Shown: piece after piece, positions 18,450 through 28,130 of the stretch
How the letters are laid out: each line of letters opens with the position of its first letter
Position numbering within the stretch: position 1 is the first letter of the stretch
From: Flavobacterium hankyongi
GTDB taxonomy: Bacteria > Bacteroidota > Bacteroidia > Flavobacteriales > Flavobacteriaceae
Length of the DNA stretch: 64,000 nt
Reading direction: 5' to 3'
Assembly: GCF_036840915.1 (NCBI RefSeq)
Contig: NZ_CP085725.1
Coordinates: 2,356,001-2,420,000, forward strand
Notes under the pieces: generated by a model
The model's input: the letters and a program-made list of their open reading frames with translations, nothing else
Database searches by the model: none
Told to the model about the DNA's origin: nothing
Translations under genes and position numbers: made by a program

Positions 18450-21317
18450 TTATGGATTAATTGTCCAAGAAGCATAATACTGTTGACCAATATTACCAGC
18501 ACCAGGAACTTGAATATAATCTTTACCACCTATATTAGCTCCTCCCACTTTAACTACCGATTTCAAGAAAGGAATTGAGTAATTAATTTGAGCATCGAAC
18601 ACAACATTTTCTGGAACCATAGCATCAACAAAAGAAGACTGCCATAAATATTCAGTATTCCATCTTACATTAGTATTAAAACCAAAGTTTTTAAATAATT
18701 TTTCAGCTCCAAAAGTCCCTTTAACTCTGTGTTTAGGAGTATTGAATCCTGGCTCAAAACTTGGGTCAGATGCTTCATCAAATTTAAAATCAGAGTAGTT
18801 GTAGCTTGCACCAACATCAAACATACCCACTTTTCTGTTTAAACCTATACCAAAACCTAACGATGTAATATCGGCTTTAGAATTTGTATATACTTGATAA
18901 ATTCTTCTATCTCCATTAGAAAGTGCACCTACTGTTCCTAATGTACTAGGATTACTAACATCAATAGTTGTATGGACATTACCATATAAAGGTTTAACAA
19001 CATTAGCCGTATTAATGAAATCATTATAAATATTATAGTATCCATTAATATCAACTCCAGTCTTTTGCAGGTTAGTTCTATATCCAACCTCAAACGCTTG
19101 AACTTTCTCTGGTTTAACTAAACCATAAGTAGATACTTGTAATAGATTAGCAGCATCTTGAAGTTGTTGTGGTGTATTTTTAGGTGCTGCTGCAAAAGCC
19201 GCAACCGAAGCAGAGGTATAAGATTCAAAATACGCATCATTACCAGTTAAGTAACGAGAAGAACCTTCTTGATTGTTTGGATCAGCTTGACCAGCCGTAC
19301 TGATTGGCATAGTCTCGGTATAACGAGATAAGTTTTCAGCTGCAGAACCAATTAATGCAAAGGGACCTAAATCTAAACCAATATATTGATCTTGTGTCGT
19401 CGGATTTCTAAAACCTGTTTGGTAAGAAACACGGAAGTTATGTTGCTTATCTGCTCCAGCTGCATAGGTAAAAGACGCTCTAGGAGAGAAATTTCCATCA
19501 AAGTTTTTAGACTTATCATATCGTACTGAACCAGTAAATTTAAGTCTATCATCCATCATTTTTTTCTGTAACTGTGTATAAACACCAAACTCACTATATT
19601 TTAAGGCTCCATCATAATCTGTAAATATAGTTCCTTCAGAATTCATTACATATTCTCTTGCAGAACCTCCAACTTGAATTTCAGCGAACTTAATTAAATC
19701 TCTAAAATTATAATTAACATCTGAATGATATATTTTTGAGTGATCAACAAACTTAGCACCTTTTGTAAAGTCTGGATTGTTAACCACACTTGCCAATGCC
19801 CCTTTAAACTCAGGAGTACCTGGCTCCAGTCTTACTCCTCTTGCTCCTGAAGGATTATTAGGATCCACATTAGGAACAAGGTTTAGACCTGGTGATACAT
19901 TTTTATCAGCAAAATTTCTAGCATAATCAGCCGCTTGACTTGTATTATATCCAAACACAGCACTTGATAGTTGAAACGCTCTTGCATAATCTGTAAACCA
20001 GTTTGTATCTGACTTAGCTATACGGTTAACATTCCATGCTGCAAAACGCATGTCATACGAATTTCCAGCATCTTCAGTAGTCATGTAACCACGAACAAAA
20101 AAGTTTTTAGATTTAACTTCTAACTTAGTTTGATCCATGTAGAAATTTTTCAAAAAATATCTGTTTGCACCTTGATAAATGGTATTACCGGAACCTAACT
20201 TATGCTGAGCAATAATTTCAATGTCTTTTGCAAATTCACTTTCTGAAGTAGCCCAAGGACGGAAGTGTAACGAAATATCAAACTTAACACTTTCAACCTT
20301 ATTTGTATTTAAATCTTTTTCCATGTACCCTGTACGACTAACTTGACCTACATTTGGAATAAAAGTAGTCACCTCATCACCATAAGAGTTTAGCCCATCA
20401 TAGTTTTGATTTACATTGTGTCCAACTCCACCTGAAGTCATGCTTCTTGTATCGTTTGCAATCCATTCTGTTGCAGATAATGCCGAGAAATTTGCCTTAG
20501 CAGCAAAATGATCAGTGAATTTTTTAGCAACTCTAATCCCAAAATCATAAACGGGATTATCGCCTGCTGCTTCTTGAACCGTTCTGCCATATTTAAAATA
20601 AGTCGAAACACCTTCTTTTGCAAATGGACTTCTACTATTCATAAATATAATACCATTAAATGCATTTGCTCCATACAATGCTGAAGATGCTCCTGGCAAT
20701 ATTTCAACACTTCCTGCATCAACATCATTTAAACCTAACAAGTTTCCTAAAATAAAATTCAATGCTGGCGACGAGTTGTCCATACCATCTACCAATTGCA
20801 TAAAACGAGTATTAGCTACTGTAGCAAAACCACGAGTGTTCACTGATTTAAAAGAAAAGCTACTTGTATTAAAATGAACATCTTTTAAATTTTCAAGTCC
20901 ATCATAAAATGTAGCAGCAGTAGTGTTTTTGATTTCCTTTGCTCCCATTCTTTCAATGGTCACAGGAGACTCTAAAACTCTTTCAGGAGCTCTTGAAGCA
21001 GAAACAACAATCTCATTTAATGCTGTCGATTCTTCTGGAAGAACAATAACAATTTCTTGATCTTTAGAAGCAATTTGGAGTGTTTGGGAGCTATAGCCCA
21101 TCATAGACACTTCTATCGTAAATGGAAAAGTAGCACTTGTTTTAAGTGTAAATTTTCCGTCAAAGCCACAAGATGTCCCCGTGGACGCACCTACAACTTT
21201 AACATTGGCACCAGCAACAGGCTGCGCGTTTGCATCCGTTACTGATCCTGAAATTGTATTTTGCGCAAAAGTTAACGCACAAAAAAACAATGACAAAATA
21301 GTAAAATACATTCTCAT
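18450..21317 (-). CDS. TonB-dependent outer-membrane receptor with carboxypeptidase-regulatory-like domain
   Basis: 955 residues. A signal peptide (ending LTFAQ) leads into a CarboxypepD_reg-like domain (about 20-95, ISGSVTDANAQPVAGANVKV). The plug follows (about 105-230, with IVVSASRAPERV, the TonB-box-like region, and VEILPGASSALYGANAFNGI), then a 22-strand barrel to the C-terminus. It imports a substrate across the outer membrane with TonB energy. It is not of the SusC type: no SusD gene is present and the partner is a GDSL lipoprotein. The substrate is therefore unlikely to be a glycan and may be a lipid-like or esterified molecule (inference). Confidence 0.9.
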   Translation of the reverse strand: MRMYFTILSLFFCALTFAQNTISGSVTDANAQPVAGANVKVVGASTGTSCGFDGKFTLKTSATFPFTIEVSMMGYSSQTLQIASKDQEIVIVLPEESTALNEIVVSASRAPERVLESPVTIERMGAKEIKNTTAATFYDGLENLKDVHFNTSSFSFKSVNTRGFATVANTRFMQLVDGMDNSSPALNFILGNLLGLNDVDAGSVEILPGASSALYGANAFNGIIFMNSRSPFAKEGVSTYFKYGRTVQEAAGDNPVYDFGIRVAKKFTDHFAAKANFSALSATEWIANDTRSMTSGGVGHNVNQNYDGLNSYGDEVTTFIPNVGQVSRTGYMEKDLNTNKVESVKFDISLHFRPWATSESEFAKDIEIIAQHKLGSGNTIYQGANRYFLKNFYMDQTKLEVKSKNFFVRGYMTTEDAGNSYDMRFAAWNVNRIAKSDTNWFTDYARAFQLSSAVFGYNTSQAADYARNFADKNVSPGLNLVPNVDPNNPSGARGVRLEPGTPEFKGALASVVNNPDFTKGAKFVDHSKIYHSDVNYNFRDLIKFAEIQVGGSAREYVMNSEGTIFTDYDGALKYSEFGVYTQLQKKMMDDRLKFTGSVRYDKSKNFDGNFSPRASFTYAAGADKQHNFRVSYQTGFRNPTTQDQYIGLDLGPFALIGSAAENLSRYTETMPISTAGQADPNNQEGSSRYLTGNDAYFESYTSASVAAFAAAPKNTPQQLQDAANLLQVSTYGLVKPEKVQAFEVGYRTNLQKTGVDINGYYNIYNDFINTANVVKPLYGNVHTTIDVSNPSTLGTVGALSNGDRRIYQVYTNSKADITSLGFGIGLNRKVGMFDVGASYNYSDFKFDEASDPSFEPGFNTPKHRVKGTFGAEKLFKNFGFNTNVRWNTEYLWQSSFVDAMVPENVVFDAQINYSIPFLKSVVKVGGANIGGKDYIQVPGAGNIGQQYYASWTINP

Positions 21318-21469
21318 TCTTTTGAATTTTGTTGGTTTATAAAGCCAATGTACAATAAATTTTGATATAAATAAAAAAAGGCTTAAAAAAATTGACCATC
21401 AGTAATTTTAATCTTATTTTTTTGACAATTCAACGATTTTACTCTAAAAATAAAACTAAAGAAGTCCAT

Positions 21470-21503
21470 AAAAAAAGCGCAAGAATATCTTGCGCTTTTT
21501 TTA
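21470..21503 (-). terminator. Terminator after glmS
   Basis: Stem AAAAAAGCGCAAG / CTTGCGCTTTTTT with an AATAT loop. It lies about 17 bases past the glmS stop, and its T tracts could also work in the opposite direction. Confidence 0.85.
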
Positions 21504-21519
21504 TATTTTAAACCTAAAA

Positions 21520-23367
21520 TTACTCCACAGTAACTGATTTTGCAAGGTTTCTAGGTTGATCTACATTACAACCTCTCATCACAGCAATATGATATGACAA
21601 CAACTGCAATGGAATTGTTGTAACTAATGGCGATAATGCATCTGAAGTTTCAGGAATTTCAATAACATGATCAGCTAAGGCTCTTACCTGTTCATCACCT
21701 TTTGTTACTACCGCGATAATTTTACCGCTTCTTGACTTGATTTCTTGAACGTTACTCACAACTTTATCATAATGTCCTTGCTTAGGCGCAATAACAATTA
21801 CTGGCATTTGTTCATCAATTAGAGCAATTGGACCGTGTTTCATTTCAGCTGCTGGATACCCCTCAGCATGAATGTATGATATCTCTTTAAGTTTTAATGC
21901 TCCTTCTAATGCTACTGGAAAGTTATATCCTCTTCCTAAATACAAACAATTAGTCGCGTCTTTATAAACAGAGGCAATTTGCTTAGTCATGTCATTAGTT
22001 TGAAGTGCTTCCTGTACTTTTTCAGGTATCATTTCTAATTCAGATAGATATCTATGATAATCAGAATTTGACAAAGTGCCTTTCAATTTTGCCAAACGAA
22101 GAGCAATCATTGTAAGTACCGTAATTTGAGTCGTAAAAGCTTTGGTAGACGCTACACCAATTTCAGGTCCAGCGTGTGTATATGCCCCAGCATGAGTTTC
22201 TCTTGAAATAGAAGAACCAACTACATTACAAACGCCAAAAACAAATGCTCCTTTTTCTTTAGCTAATTTAATTGCCGCTAATGTATCTGCGGTTTCTCCT
22301 GATTGCGAAATTGCAATTAAAACATCTTTATCTCCAATGATAGGATTTCTATATCTGAATTCTGATGCATATTCAACTTCTACAGGGATTCTAGCAAATT
22401 CTTCAAAAATATATTCCGCTACTAGACCAGCATGCCATGATGTACCACATGCAACAATCAAGATACGTTGAGCATTTGAAAAACGCTCTATATTATCGTC
22501 GACTCCCGCCATTTTTATCAATCCTTCATTTGCATGAAGACGTCCTCTATAAGTATCCTTAATTACATTTGGTTGCTCATAGATTTCTTTCATCATAAAA
22601 TGATCATACCCGCCTTTTTCAATTTGCTCCAAGTTCATTTGAAGCTCTTGGACATAAGGATCAACTAATGAATCATCTTTTATTTTACGAATTTTAAGAG
22701 GCTTATGCAATCTAACAATTGCCATTTCCTCATCTTCAAGATAAATTGCATTTGATGTATACTCAATAAATGGAGAAGCATCTGATGCTATAAAAAATTC
22801 ATTTTCCCCCAAACCAATAGCTAATGGACTACCTAAACGAGCCACAACTATTTCATCTGGATTATTTCTATCAAAAACACAAATAGCATAAGCACCAACA
22901 ACTTGATTTAACGCAATTTGCACTGCTTTACCAAGTTTTATGTTTTCTTTTTTCTGAACTTCTTCGATAAGATTAATTAAAACCTCAGTGTCTGTGTCAG
23001 ATTTGAATGTATAACCTCTATTTATTAATTCTTTTTTAAGTGGCTCATAATTTTCAATAATTCCATTATGTACAATAACTAGATTGCCAGAATTTGAAAC
23101 ATGTGGATGCGAATTCACGTCATTAGGAACTCCATGTGTAGCCCATCTTGTATGACCAATACCAATTGTACCATTGAAAGTAATTTCTTTAGCAGCTCTT
23201 TCTTCTAAATCAGTAACCTTTCCTTTTGTTTTAGATAGTTTTAAATCTTTACCATCATAAAGCACCACACCAGCACTGTCATAACCTCTATATTCCAGTC
23301 GCTTTAATCCTTTGATCACAATAGGATAAGCTTCTCTATGACCTATATAACCTACTATTCCACACAT
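21520..23367 (-). CDS. glmS: Glutamine--fructose-6-phosphate aminotransferase (isomerizing)
   Basis: 615 residues. It makes glucosamine-6-phosphate from fructose-6-phosphate and glutamine, the entry to peptidoglycan and lipopolysaccharide amino sugars. The N-terminal glutaminase domain begins MCGIVGYIG, so Cys1 is the nucleophile once Met is removed. HTRWATHG and NGIIENY are conserved. Two SIS isomerase domains follow (about 290-430 and 460-605), with CGTSWHAG and SQSGETADT. The C-terminus LAKSVTVE matches the usual closing motif. The DUF4270 gene lies 10 bases upstream on the same strand. Confidence 0.97.
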   Translation of the reverse strand: MCGIVGYIGHREAYPIVIKGLKRLEYRGYDSAGVVLYDGKDLKLSKTKGKVTDLEERAAKEITFNGTIGIGHTRWATHGVPNDVNSHPHVSNSGNLVIVHNGIIENYEPLKKELINRGYTFKSDTDTEVLINLIEEVQKKENIKLGKAVQIALNQVVGAYAICVFDRNNPDEIVVARLGSPLAIGLGENEFFIASDASPFIEYTSNAIYLEDEEMAIVRLHKPLKIRKIKDDSLVDPYVQELQMNLEQIEKGGYDHFMMKEIYEQPNVIKDTYRGRLHANEGLIKMAGVDDNIERFSNAQRILIVACGTSWHAGLVAEYIFEEFARIPVEVEYASEFRYRNPIIGDKDVLIAISQSGETADTLAAIKLAKEKGAFVFGVCNVVGSSISRETHAGAYTHAGPEIGVASTKAFTTQITVLTMIALRLAKLKGTLSNSDYHRYLSELEMIPEKVQEALQTNDMTKQIASVYKDATNCLYLGRGYNFPVALEGALKLKEISYIHAEGYPAAEMKHGPIALIDEQMPVIVIAPKQGHYDKVVSNVQEIKSRSGKIIAVVTKGDEQVRALADHVIEIPETSDALSPLVTTIPLQLLSYHIAVMRGCNVDQPRNLAKSVTVE

Positions 23368-23377
23368 AAATTATAAT

Positions 23378-25030
23378 TTAATTAGGTTTTGTATAATAAA
23401 CTTTAAATTGTACTCTTTTATCCACAGGAACTGATGAATGTGTACCATATAAAACTGTTCCAAGAGGACTCATTACTGAATTTGATGGAAATCTATCTAC
23501 CTTTTTATTATCAGGATTAGGAGTATTAAAAGATGTTCTTATAAAAGAATTCCCTACATAATTGATATTCTCATTTACAATTAATCCGAGTTTAACATTA
23601 GTAGAGTCTTTATTGACGACGTTGTTAACGTGTTCGGTTATATTAATCTTATAACGTACACCCTTCTTATCAGAGCCGACAGCTTCTTTTTCAATCATCC
23701 CTCCATAAACATATTTATTTGTCTTAGGATCAGAAGCATTCGTTGTACCATCAAAATAAAAGTCATATAGAGGTATATTACTATCTGCATTGTAAAGAGA
23801 AACCCTATTAGGTTCTGTGGAAGTCCCCATTTTCGATCTATCTATTGAAAAAGTTAAAAAAGCACCATTAATTATATTCCCTTTAAGCTTAGCCTTCTCT
23901 TGATCATTTAAAATACTTATAAAAGCGCCTGACCCTTCACCACCTTTTATATAAAGAGAAGAAGAACCTTCCACTGGATCTATAGGAGCATTTAATGCAC
24001 TCACATAACCAGCATCAAAAGTATTTTCATGCACATTAACAGTATTCCCTAAAAGATTGAATCTAAACTCTTTCATAACCTTATCTGTAGAAGTAGCCGA
24101 TTTATTTTGTTTATAATAAATGGTCACATCTCCTTGCTTGAAATTAAGCGTCATTAAAGCTCCACTAGAACCTTCTATCTCAAAATACAAACCTCTGAAG
24201 TACTCTTTAAAAACACTGTTATTGACTAATTTCCCTGCAGGTGCATTAATAATTTTATCCTTAAAATGTTTTTCATTAAGCTTCATTCTTAACCTTGGAG
24301 AATTTCTAGACTCAATTTCAGTAGTTTGCACAAAACTTTCATTAACCTTGTACTTTACATATTCTCTTTCATTAGGATAAAACAATAAATTTTCTCTTTT
24401 ATCATCATTAAGCCTTGTAGGATCTTTTGGGTTTGGATCGATCCAATCATTAAGCCTATTATCCATATTAGGATTATTAGGAGTTGTAGTACCTATTTTG
24501 TTACTACTAAACAAAGCCTTTTCATCTGAATAATATTTTTGCACTCCAAAATTATTATTAGGATCAAATTCCTTTAAATAATATCCGTTTTCATAAACCC
24601 TTAAATCCATTTTATTGGAGATTGACCATCCATAAACAGAATCAAGCTTATAAATTGATCTTCCTGACGCCTCGGTTTCTACTTTTTTACTAAAATATGG
24701 TACCGTAAGCACGACACTATCTATAGCTGCACTTGCATCAAACTCTGGGTTAGCCGTGACCATTTCTAACTGAGTCACAAAATGAGCTTTAGTAAGTCCG
24801 AAAGTTGGACTATTAAGTACTCCTAACTGATTTAGTGGTAAATTATTTGTTTGAATGGCTCCAGTTTTTTGGCTGTAAGCCCTTACACCAAACAACTCAC
24901 CATCACCAAAAGTAAAATGCTCATTTCCTACAATATCTGACCCAATAGAATTGTAATCTTTATCACAAGAAACTACAAATAAAGCCATAAAAGCAATTGC
25001 TAGGCCTTTTAAAAATTGATTATTTATCAT
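23378..25030 (-). CDS. DUF4270 family lipoprotein
   Basis: 550 residues. The N-terminal signal has a lipobox (FVVSC) placing Cys22 as the lipid anchor, followed by the family's typical start DKDYNSIGSDIVG. The remainder is beta-rich with a C-terminal sandwich-like part. DUF4270 proteins are widespread in Bacteroidota, and in my memory often sit between glmS and a short glycogen-synthase-like gene, as here. Function is unknown; the conserved neighbourhood points to an envelope role. It is separated by 4 bases from the gene before it and 10 bases from glmS. Confidence 0.85.
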   Translation of the reverse strand: MINNQFLKGLAIAFMALFVVSCDKDYNSIGSDIVGNEHFTFGDGELFGVRAYSQKTGAIQTNNLPLNQLGVLNSPTFGLTKAHFVTQLEMVTANPEFDASAAIDSVVLTVPYFSKKVETEASGRSIYKLDSVYGWSISNKMDLRVYENGYYLKEFDPNNNFGVQKYYSDEKALFSSNKIGTTTPNNPNMDNRLNDWIDPNPKDPTRLNDDKRENLLFYPNEREYVKYKVNESFVQTTEIESRNSPRLRMKLNEKHFKDKIINAPAGKLVNNSVFKEYFRGLYFEIEGSSGALMTLNFKQGDVTIYYKQNKSATSTDKVMKEFRFNLLGNTVNVHENTFDAGYVSALNAPIDPVEGSSSLYIKGGEGSGAFISILNDQEKAKLKGNIINGAFLTFSIDRSKMGTSTEPNRVSLYNADSNIPLYDFYFDGTTNASDPKTNKYVYGGMIEKEAVGSDKKGVRYKINITEHVNNVVNKDSTNVKLGLIVNENINYVGNSFIRTSFNTPNPDNKKVDRFPSNSVMSPLGTVLYGTHSSVPVDKRVQFKVYYTKPN

Positions 25031-25034
25031 TCGT

Positions 25035-25844
25035 TTAACCTAAAATTTGATTTTTATAAAACTCAGTATACGCTTCCGCAAACGTATCTTTAGAGGCGAA
25101 AGGTAAAAAAGGTTTTTTTGAAGCTTCTATAAATTTTGTTAAATTTGAAGAAATGTCCTCTGATGCAATAACAACACCATCAGAATGATTAATTGAGGCC
25201 ATCATTATGTTCTCGAAAGTTGGATTATCTAATTCTTTAACAGAATCTTTAGGAACCCCATCAAACTGAACTTTCTTACCCATTTCTAAATCCAGCGTAC
25301 CATCAAAAGACTGACTAAACACAGAAGTTACAATTTTAGTATCAGCAAATAAGGCTTCATCTTTGTAATAGTGCTTCATATAGATAGGCAACATTGCTGC
25401 CAACCATCCTTGTACATGAATAATATCTGGAACCCAGTTTAATTTTTTAACTGTTTCCACTACTCCTTTTGCAAAAAATATTGCTCGTTCATCATTATCA
25501 GGATAAAGCACACCTTCTTCATCTGTAAAAGTTGCTTTCCTTTTAAAGTACTCGTCATTATCAATAAAATACACCTGGATTCTTTCCTTTGGAATAGAAG
25601 CAACCTTAATAATTAACGGCATATCAACATCATTCACCACCAAATTCATTCCAGATAGCCTAATCACTTCATGTAACTGATGTCTTCTTTCATTTACATT
25701 TCCATATCGAGGCATAAAAATTCTTATTTGCCCTCCACGATCATTAATCATTTTTGGCACATCATAAGACATTAAAGAAACCTCATTTTCAGCAAGATAG
25801 GGCACTACTTCGGATGATACATATAAAATCCTTTTATCCTCCAT
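25035..25844 (-). CDS. Half-length glycogen/starch synthase-like protein (probable pseudoenzyme)
   Basis: 269 residues, only the N-terminal Rossmann half of a GT5 glycogen synthase (full length ~480). The opening ILYVSSEVVPY and FMPRYGNVNER, and later DERAIFFAKGV and PDIIHVQGW, follow GlgA. The ADP-glucose-binding KTGGLADV motif of GlgA is replaced by AENEVSLMSYDV, and the C-terminal domain with the catalytic Glu is missing. A complete short frame with clean ends and gene neighbours suggests a maintained family, not a fresh truncation. I expect no glycosyl transfer; a structural or regulatory role near glmS is conceivable. Confidence 0.8.
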   Translation of the reverse strand: MEDKRILYVSSEVVPYLAENEVSLMSYDVPKMINDRGGQIRIFMPRYGNVNERRHQLHEVIRLSGMNLVVNDVDMPLIIKVASIPKERIQVYFIDNDEYFKRKATFTDEEGVLYPDNDERAIFFAKGVVETVKKLNWVPDIIHVQGWLAAMLPIYMKHYYKDEALFADTKIVTSVFSQSFDGTLDLEMGKKVQFDGVPKDSVKELDNPTFENIMMASINHSDGVVIASEDISSNLTKFIEASKKPFLPFASKDTFAEAYTEFYKNQILG

Positions 25845-25883
25845 GTTATTTTTTTAGTTTTGTTTATTGGACATAAATCCATG

Positions 25884-25891
25884 CAAAATTA
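25884..25891 (-). promoter_or_regulatory. -7 element of the glycogen-synthase-like/DUF4270/glmS unit
   Basis: TAATTTTG on the minus strand matches TAnnTTTG, 39 bases before the ATG at 25844. Confidence 0.5.
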
Positions 25892-25922
25892 CAAAAAATT
25901 ACGAAGATATTGATGAAAATAG

Positions 25923-25930
25923 TAAGTTTG
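25923..25930 (+). promoter_or_regulatory. -7 element of panC
   Basis: TAAGTTTG matches TAnnTTTG and lies 21 bases before the panC ATG. No -33 TTG is visible at the usual spacing. Confidence 0.55.
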
Positions 25931-25951
25931 CATTGAATTTAATGATTAAAC

Positions 25952-26800
25952 ATGACCATTTTTGTCAAAAAAAATGAACTAAAAGATTTTTTGAAATCAT
26001 ACTGGAGTGAAAAAAAATCGATTGGTTTTGTCCCTACAATGGGAGCCCTTCATCAAGGACATCTTTCACTTATGAGTGAATCGAGTAAAGAAAATTTGTT
26101 GACAGTAGTGAGCATTTTTGTTAATCCTACTCAGTTTAACAATCCCGAAGATTTAAAAAAATATCCTCGAACGCTTGAGGCTGATGTTGAAAAAATCAAA
26201 AGTCTAAATTCAAATATTATTGTTTACGCCCCGGCTGTAGAAGATATCTACGAAGGAAAAACTGAATCAACCTCATTCAAATATGATGGTTTAGAATTTC
26301 AAATGGAAGGCAAACATCGTCCAGGACATTTCGATGGTGTTGGCACAATTGTAAAAAAACTCTTTGAAATAGTACAACCAAACAATGCTTATTTTGGCGA
26401 AAAGGATTTTCAGCAATTACAAATTGTAAAAAAACTGGTTGAAAAATATAAAATCCCAGTAAAAATAAATGGTTGTAAAATTCATCGTGAGGCGAATGGG
26501 CTAGCTATGAGTTCAAGAAATGAAAGACTTTCGGAAGAAGAGCGCTCCAAAGCATCATTCATATTCAAAACTATTTCTGAAGCTGCTAAACTTTTCACAA
26601 CAAAAAGTGCACAAGAAGTAACAATCTGGGTAAATCAGCAATTCAAAAAACAAACCACATTTGAACTTGAATATTTTGAAATCGCAGACGAAGCCACTTT
26701 ACTGGAGTGTAAAAGGAAAAGCAAAACAAAAAAGTACCGCGCTTTTATTGCTGTTTTTGTAAACAATATCCGATTGATTGATAACATTTCCCTAAAATAA
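25952..26800 (+). CDS. panC: Pantothenate synthetase (pantoate--beta-alanine ligase)
   Basis: 282 residues, normal length. It joins pantoate and beta-alanine with ATP to give pantothenate, the vitamin B5 precursor of CoA. The class I nucleotidyl transferase motifs are in place: PTMGALHQGHLSLM (28-41, the HIGH-like His34 and His37), VSIFVNPTQFN, FHRPGHFDGV-type loop (KHRPGHFDGVGT), and the KMSKS-like AMSSRNERL. The gene is divergent from the glycogen-synthase-like gene, and panD starts 14 bases downstream with its own promoter. Confidence 0.96.
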   Translation: MTIFVKKNELKDFLKSYWSEKKSIGFVPTMGALHQGHLSLMSESSKENLLTVVSIFVNPTQFNNPEDLKKYPRTLEADVEKIKSLNSNIIVYAPAVEDIYEGKTESTSFKYDGLEFQMEGKHRPGHFDGVGTIVKKLFEIVQPNNAYFGEKDFQQLQIVKKLVEKYKIPVKINGCKIHREANGLAMSSRNERLSEEERSKASFIFKTISEAAKLFTTKSAQEVTIWVNQQFKKQTTFELEYFEIADEATLLECKRKSKTKKYRAFIAVFVNNIRLIDNISLK

Positions 26801-26810
26801 TATAACTTTG
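26778..26810 (+). promoter_or_regulatory. Promoter of panD, inside the end of panC
   Basis: TTG (26778-26780), a 22-base spacer, then TAACTTTG (26803-26810) fit the Bacteroidota -33/-7 pattern well. Only four bases lie between the -7 box and the panD ATG, so a leaderless transcript is expected. Confidence 0.65.
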
Positions 26811-26814
26811 CATC

Positions 26815-27165
26815 ATGCGAATTCAGGTAGTAAAATCTAAAATACATAGAGTTAGAGTAACTGGTGCCGATTTAAATTACATCGGTAGTATAACTATTGA
26901 CGAGGCTCTAATGGAAGCTTCAAATATTTTTGAAGGTGAAAAAGTATCAATTGTAAACATCAATAATGGTGAGCGTTTAGAAACTTATGCCATTACTGGT
27001 CCAAGAAATAGTGGTGAAATCACACTAAATGGTCCTGCAGCACGTAAAGTTCATAAAGATGACATTATTATCATTATTGCCTACGGAAGCATTGATATGG
27101 AAGAGGCTAAAAATTTCAAACCGTCAATTATTTTTCCTAACGAAGAAACAAATTCGTTAAAATAA
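26815..27165 (+). CDS. panD: Aspartate 1-decarboxylase proenzyme
   Basis: 116 residues. PanD makes beta-alanine from aspartate for pantothenate synthesis. The precursor cleaves itself between Gly24 and Ser25 (in NYIGSITID) to form the pyruvoyl cofactor. Both residues are present, as are Tyr22 and the [10 protein letters not shown] and [11 protein letters not shown] stretches. It probably works directly with PanC. The next gene, a flippase-like membrane protein, starts two bases after the stop. Confidence 0.96.
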   Translation: MRIQVVKSKIHRVRVTGADLNYIGSITIDEALMEASNIFEGEKVSIVNINNGERLETYAITGPRNSGEITLNGPAARKVHKDDIIIIIAYGSIDMEEAKNFKPSIIFPNEETNSLK

Positions 27166-27167
27166 CC

Positions 27168-28130
27168 GTGAAGAATAAAATAAGTTCTTACGCTGGCGTT
27201 ATTATTCCAATTCTTTTGGGAGCTGGCTTGACTTATTACACTTATAATTCATTTTCTGAAGAGCAAATAGCTCAAATGAAAAGATACTTTGTAACTGCAA
27301 ATTACAACTATGTACTCGTTTCTCTAATAATAGCTATTTTTGGATGTGTTTTCAGGGCTTACCGATGGAAATACACTTTGACAGAGATAGGCTACATTCC
27401 AGACTTCAAACTAAACTTTTTAGCCGTATGTATTGGTTATTTTATCAATCTAACCATCCCAAGATCAGGTGAAGTTTCAAGAGCTTTAATACTTAAAAGA
27501 TATAGAGATATGTCTTTTGATAAGGTATTTGGAACAATAATTGCCGAAAGAATAGTTGATCTCATATTTCTTTTACTTTTTGTTTTTACAGCTCTAACTT
27601 TAGAATTTAAAACACTTAAAAACTTTTTATTACTTTACATTCCTGTTCAAAAATTAGGCTGGTTGCTCATTTTTGGATGTATTGGATTTGTTCTTTTTAT
27701 TTTAATGTATAAGTACTCTAAATGGAAATTGATTTTACTTTTAAAATCAAAAATTGAAGGGTTAAAAGAAGGTATTTTTAGCGTCTTAAACATGCCTAAT
27801 AAATGGAAGTTTTTATTTTTCACTTTCCTTATTTGGTTATCCTATGTTTTAATGTTTTACATTACTGTTTTTTCTCTAGAAGCAACAAGTCATATTAGTA
27901 TTGGAACAATAATAGTCGCTTTTGTGATAGGGGGTTTAACTATGTCTTTCACCAATGGTGGCTTTGGCTTTTTCCCAGTTTTAATTGCTGAAATTTTATT
28001 CCTTTATAATATTCCATTGGAAGCTGGAAACGCTTTTGGGTGGATTATTTGGACCTCTCAATTACTAATTACAATCCTTTTAGGCGTTTTTGCCTTTTTA
28101 GTTTTACCAATCGTAGGGAAAAAGAAATAA
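27168..28130 (+). CDS. UPF0104/LPG-synthase-like membrane protein (flippase-type)
   Basis: 320 residues with about eight transmembrane helices (for example 9-27, 47-64, 120-143, 158-175, 206-228, 238-262, 291-312). It belongs to the lysylphosphatidylglycerol synthase TM region family (AglD/UPF0104), with the arginine-containing FRAYRWKYTL and NLTIPRSGEVSRALIL motifs. Members are thought to move or modify membrane lipids, though none of the catalytic synthase domain is present. The start is GTG, two bases after panD ends, and the gene ends in a long AT-rich hairpin. Confidence 0.8.
   Translation: MKNKISSYAGVIIPILLGAGLTYYTYNSFSEEQIAQMKRYFVTANYNYVLVSLIIAIFGCVFRAYRWKYTLTEIGYIPDFKLNFLAVCIGYFINLTIPRSGEVSRALILKRYRDMSFDKVFGTIIAERIVDLIFLLLFVFTALTLEFKTLKNFLLLYIPVQKLGWLLIFGCIGFVLFILMYKYSKWKLILLLKSKIEGLKEGIFSVLNMPNKWKFLFFTFLIWLSYVLMFYITVFSLEATSHISIGTIIVAFVIGGLTMSFTNGGFGFFPVLIAEILFLYNIPLEAGNAFGWIIWTSQLLITILLGVFAFLVLPIVGKKK

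Noticed and set aside
21421-21519. glmS ribozyme or riboswitch
   Set aside because: The conserved structure at this spot is downstream of glmS and is a simple terminator; upstream of glmS only 10 bases separate it from the DUF4270 gene.
25035-25844. Recent truncation of glgA
   Set aside because: No remains of the second GT5 domain follow; the next gene starts 4 bases later and the frame ends cleanly.
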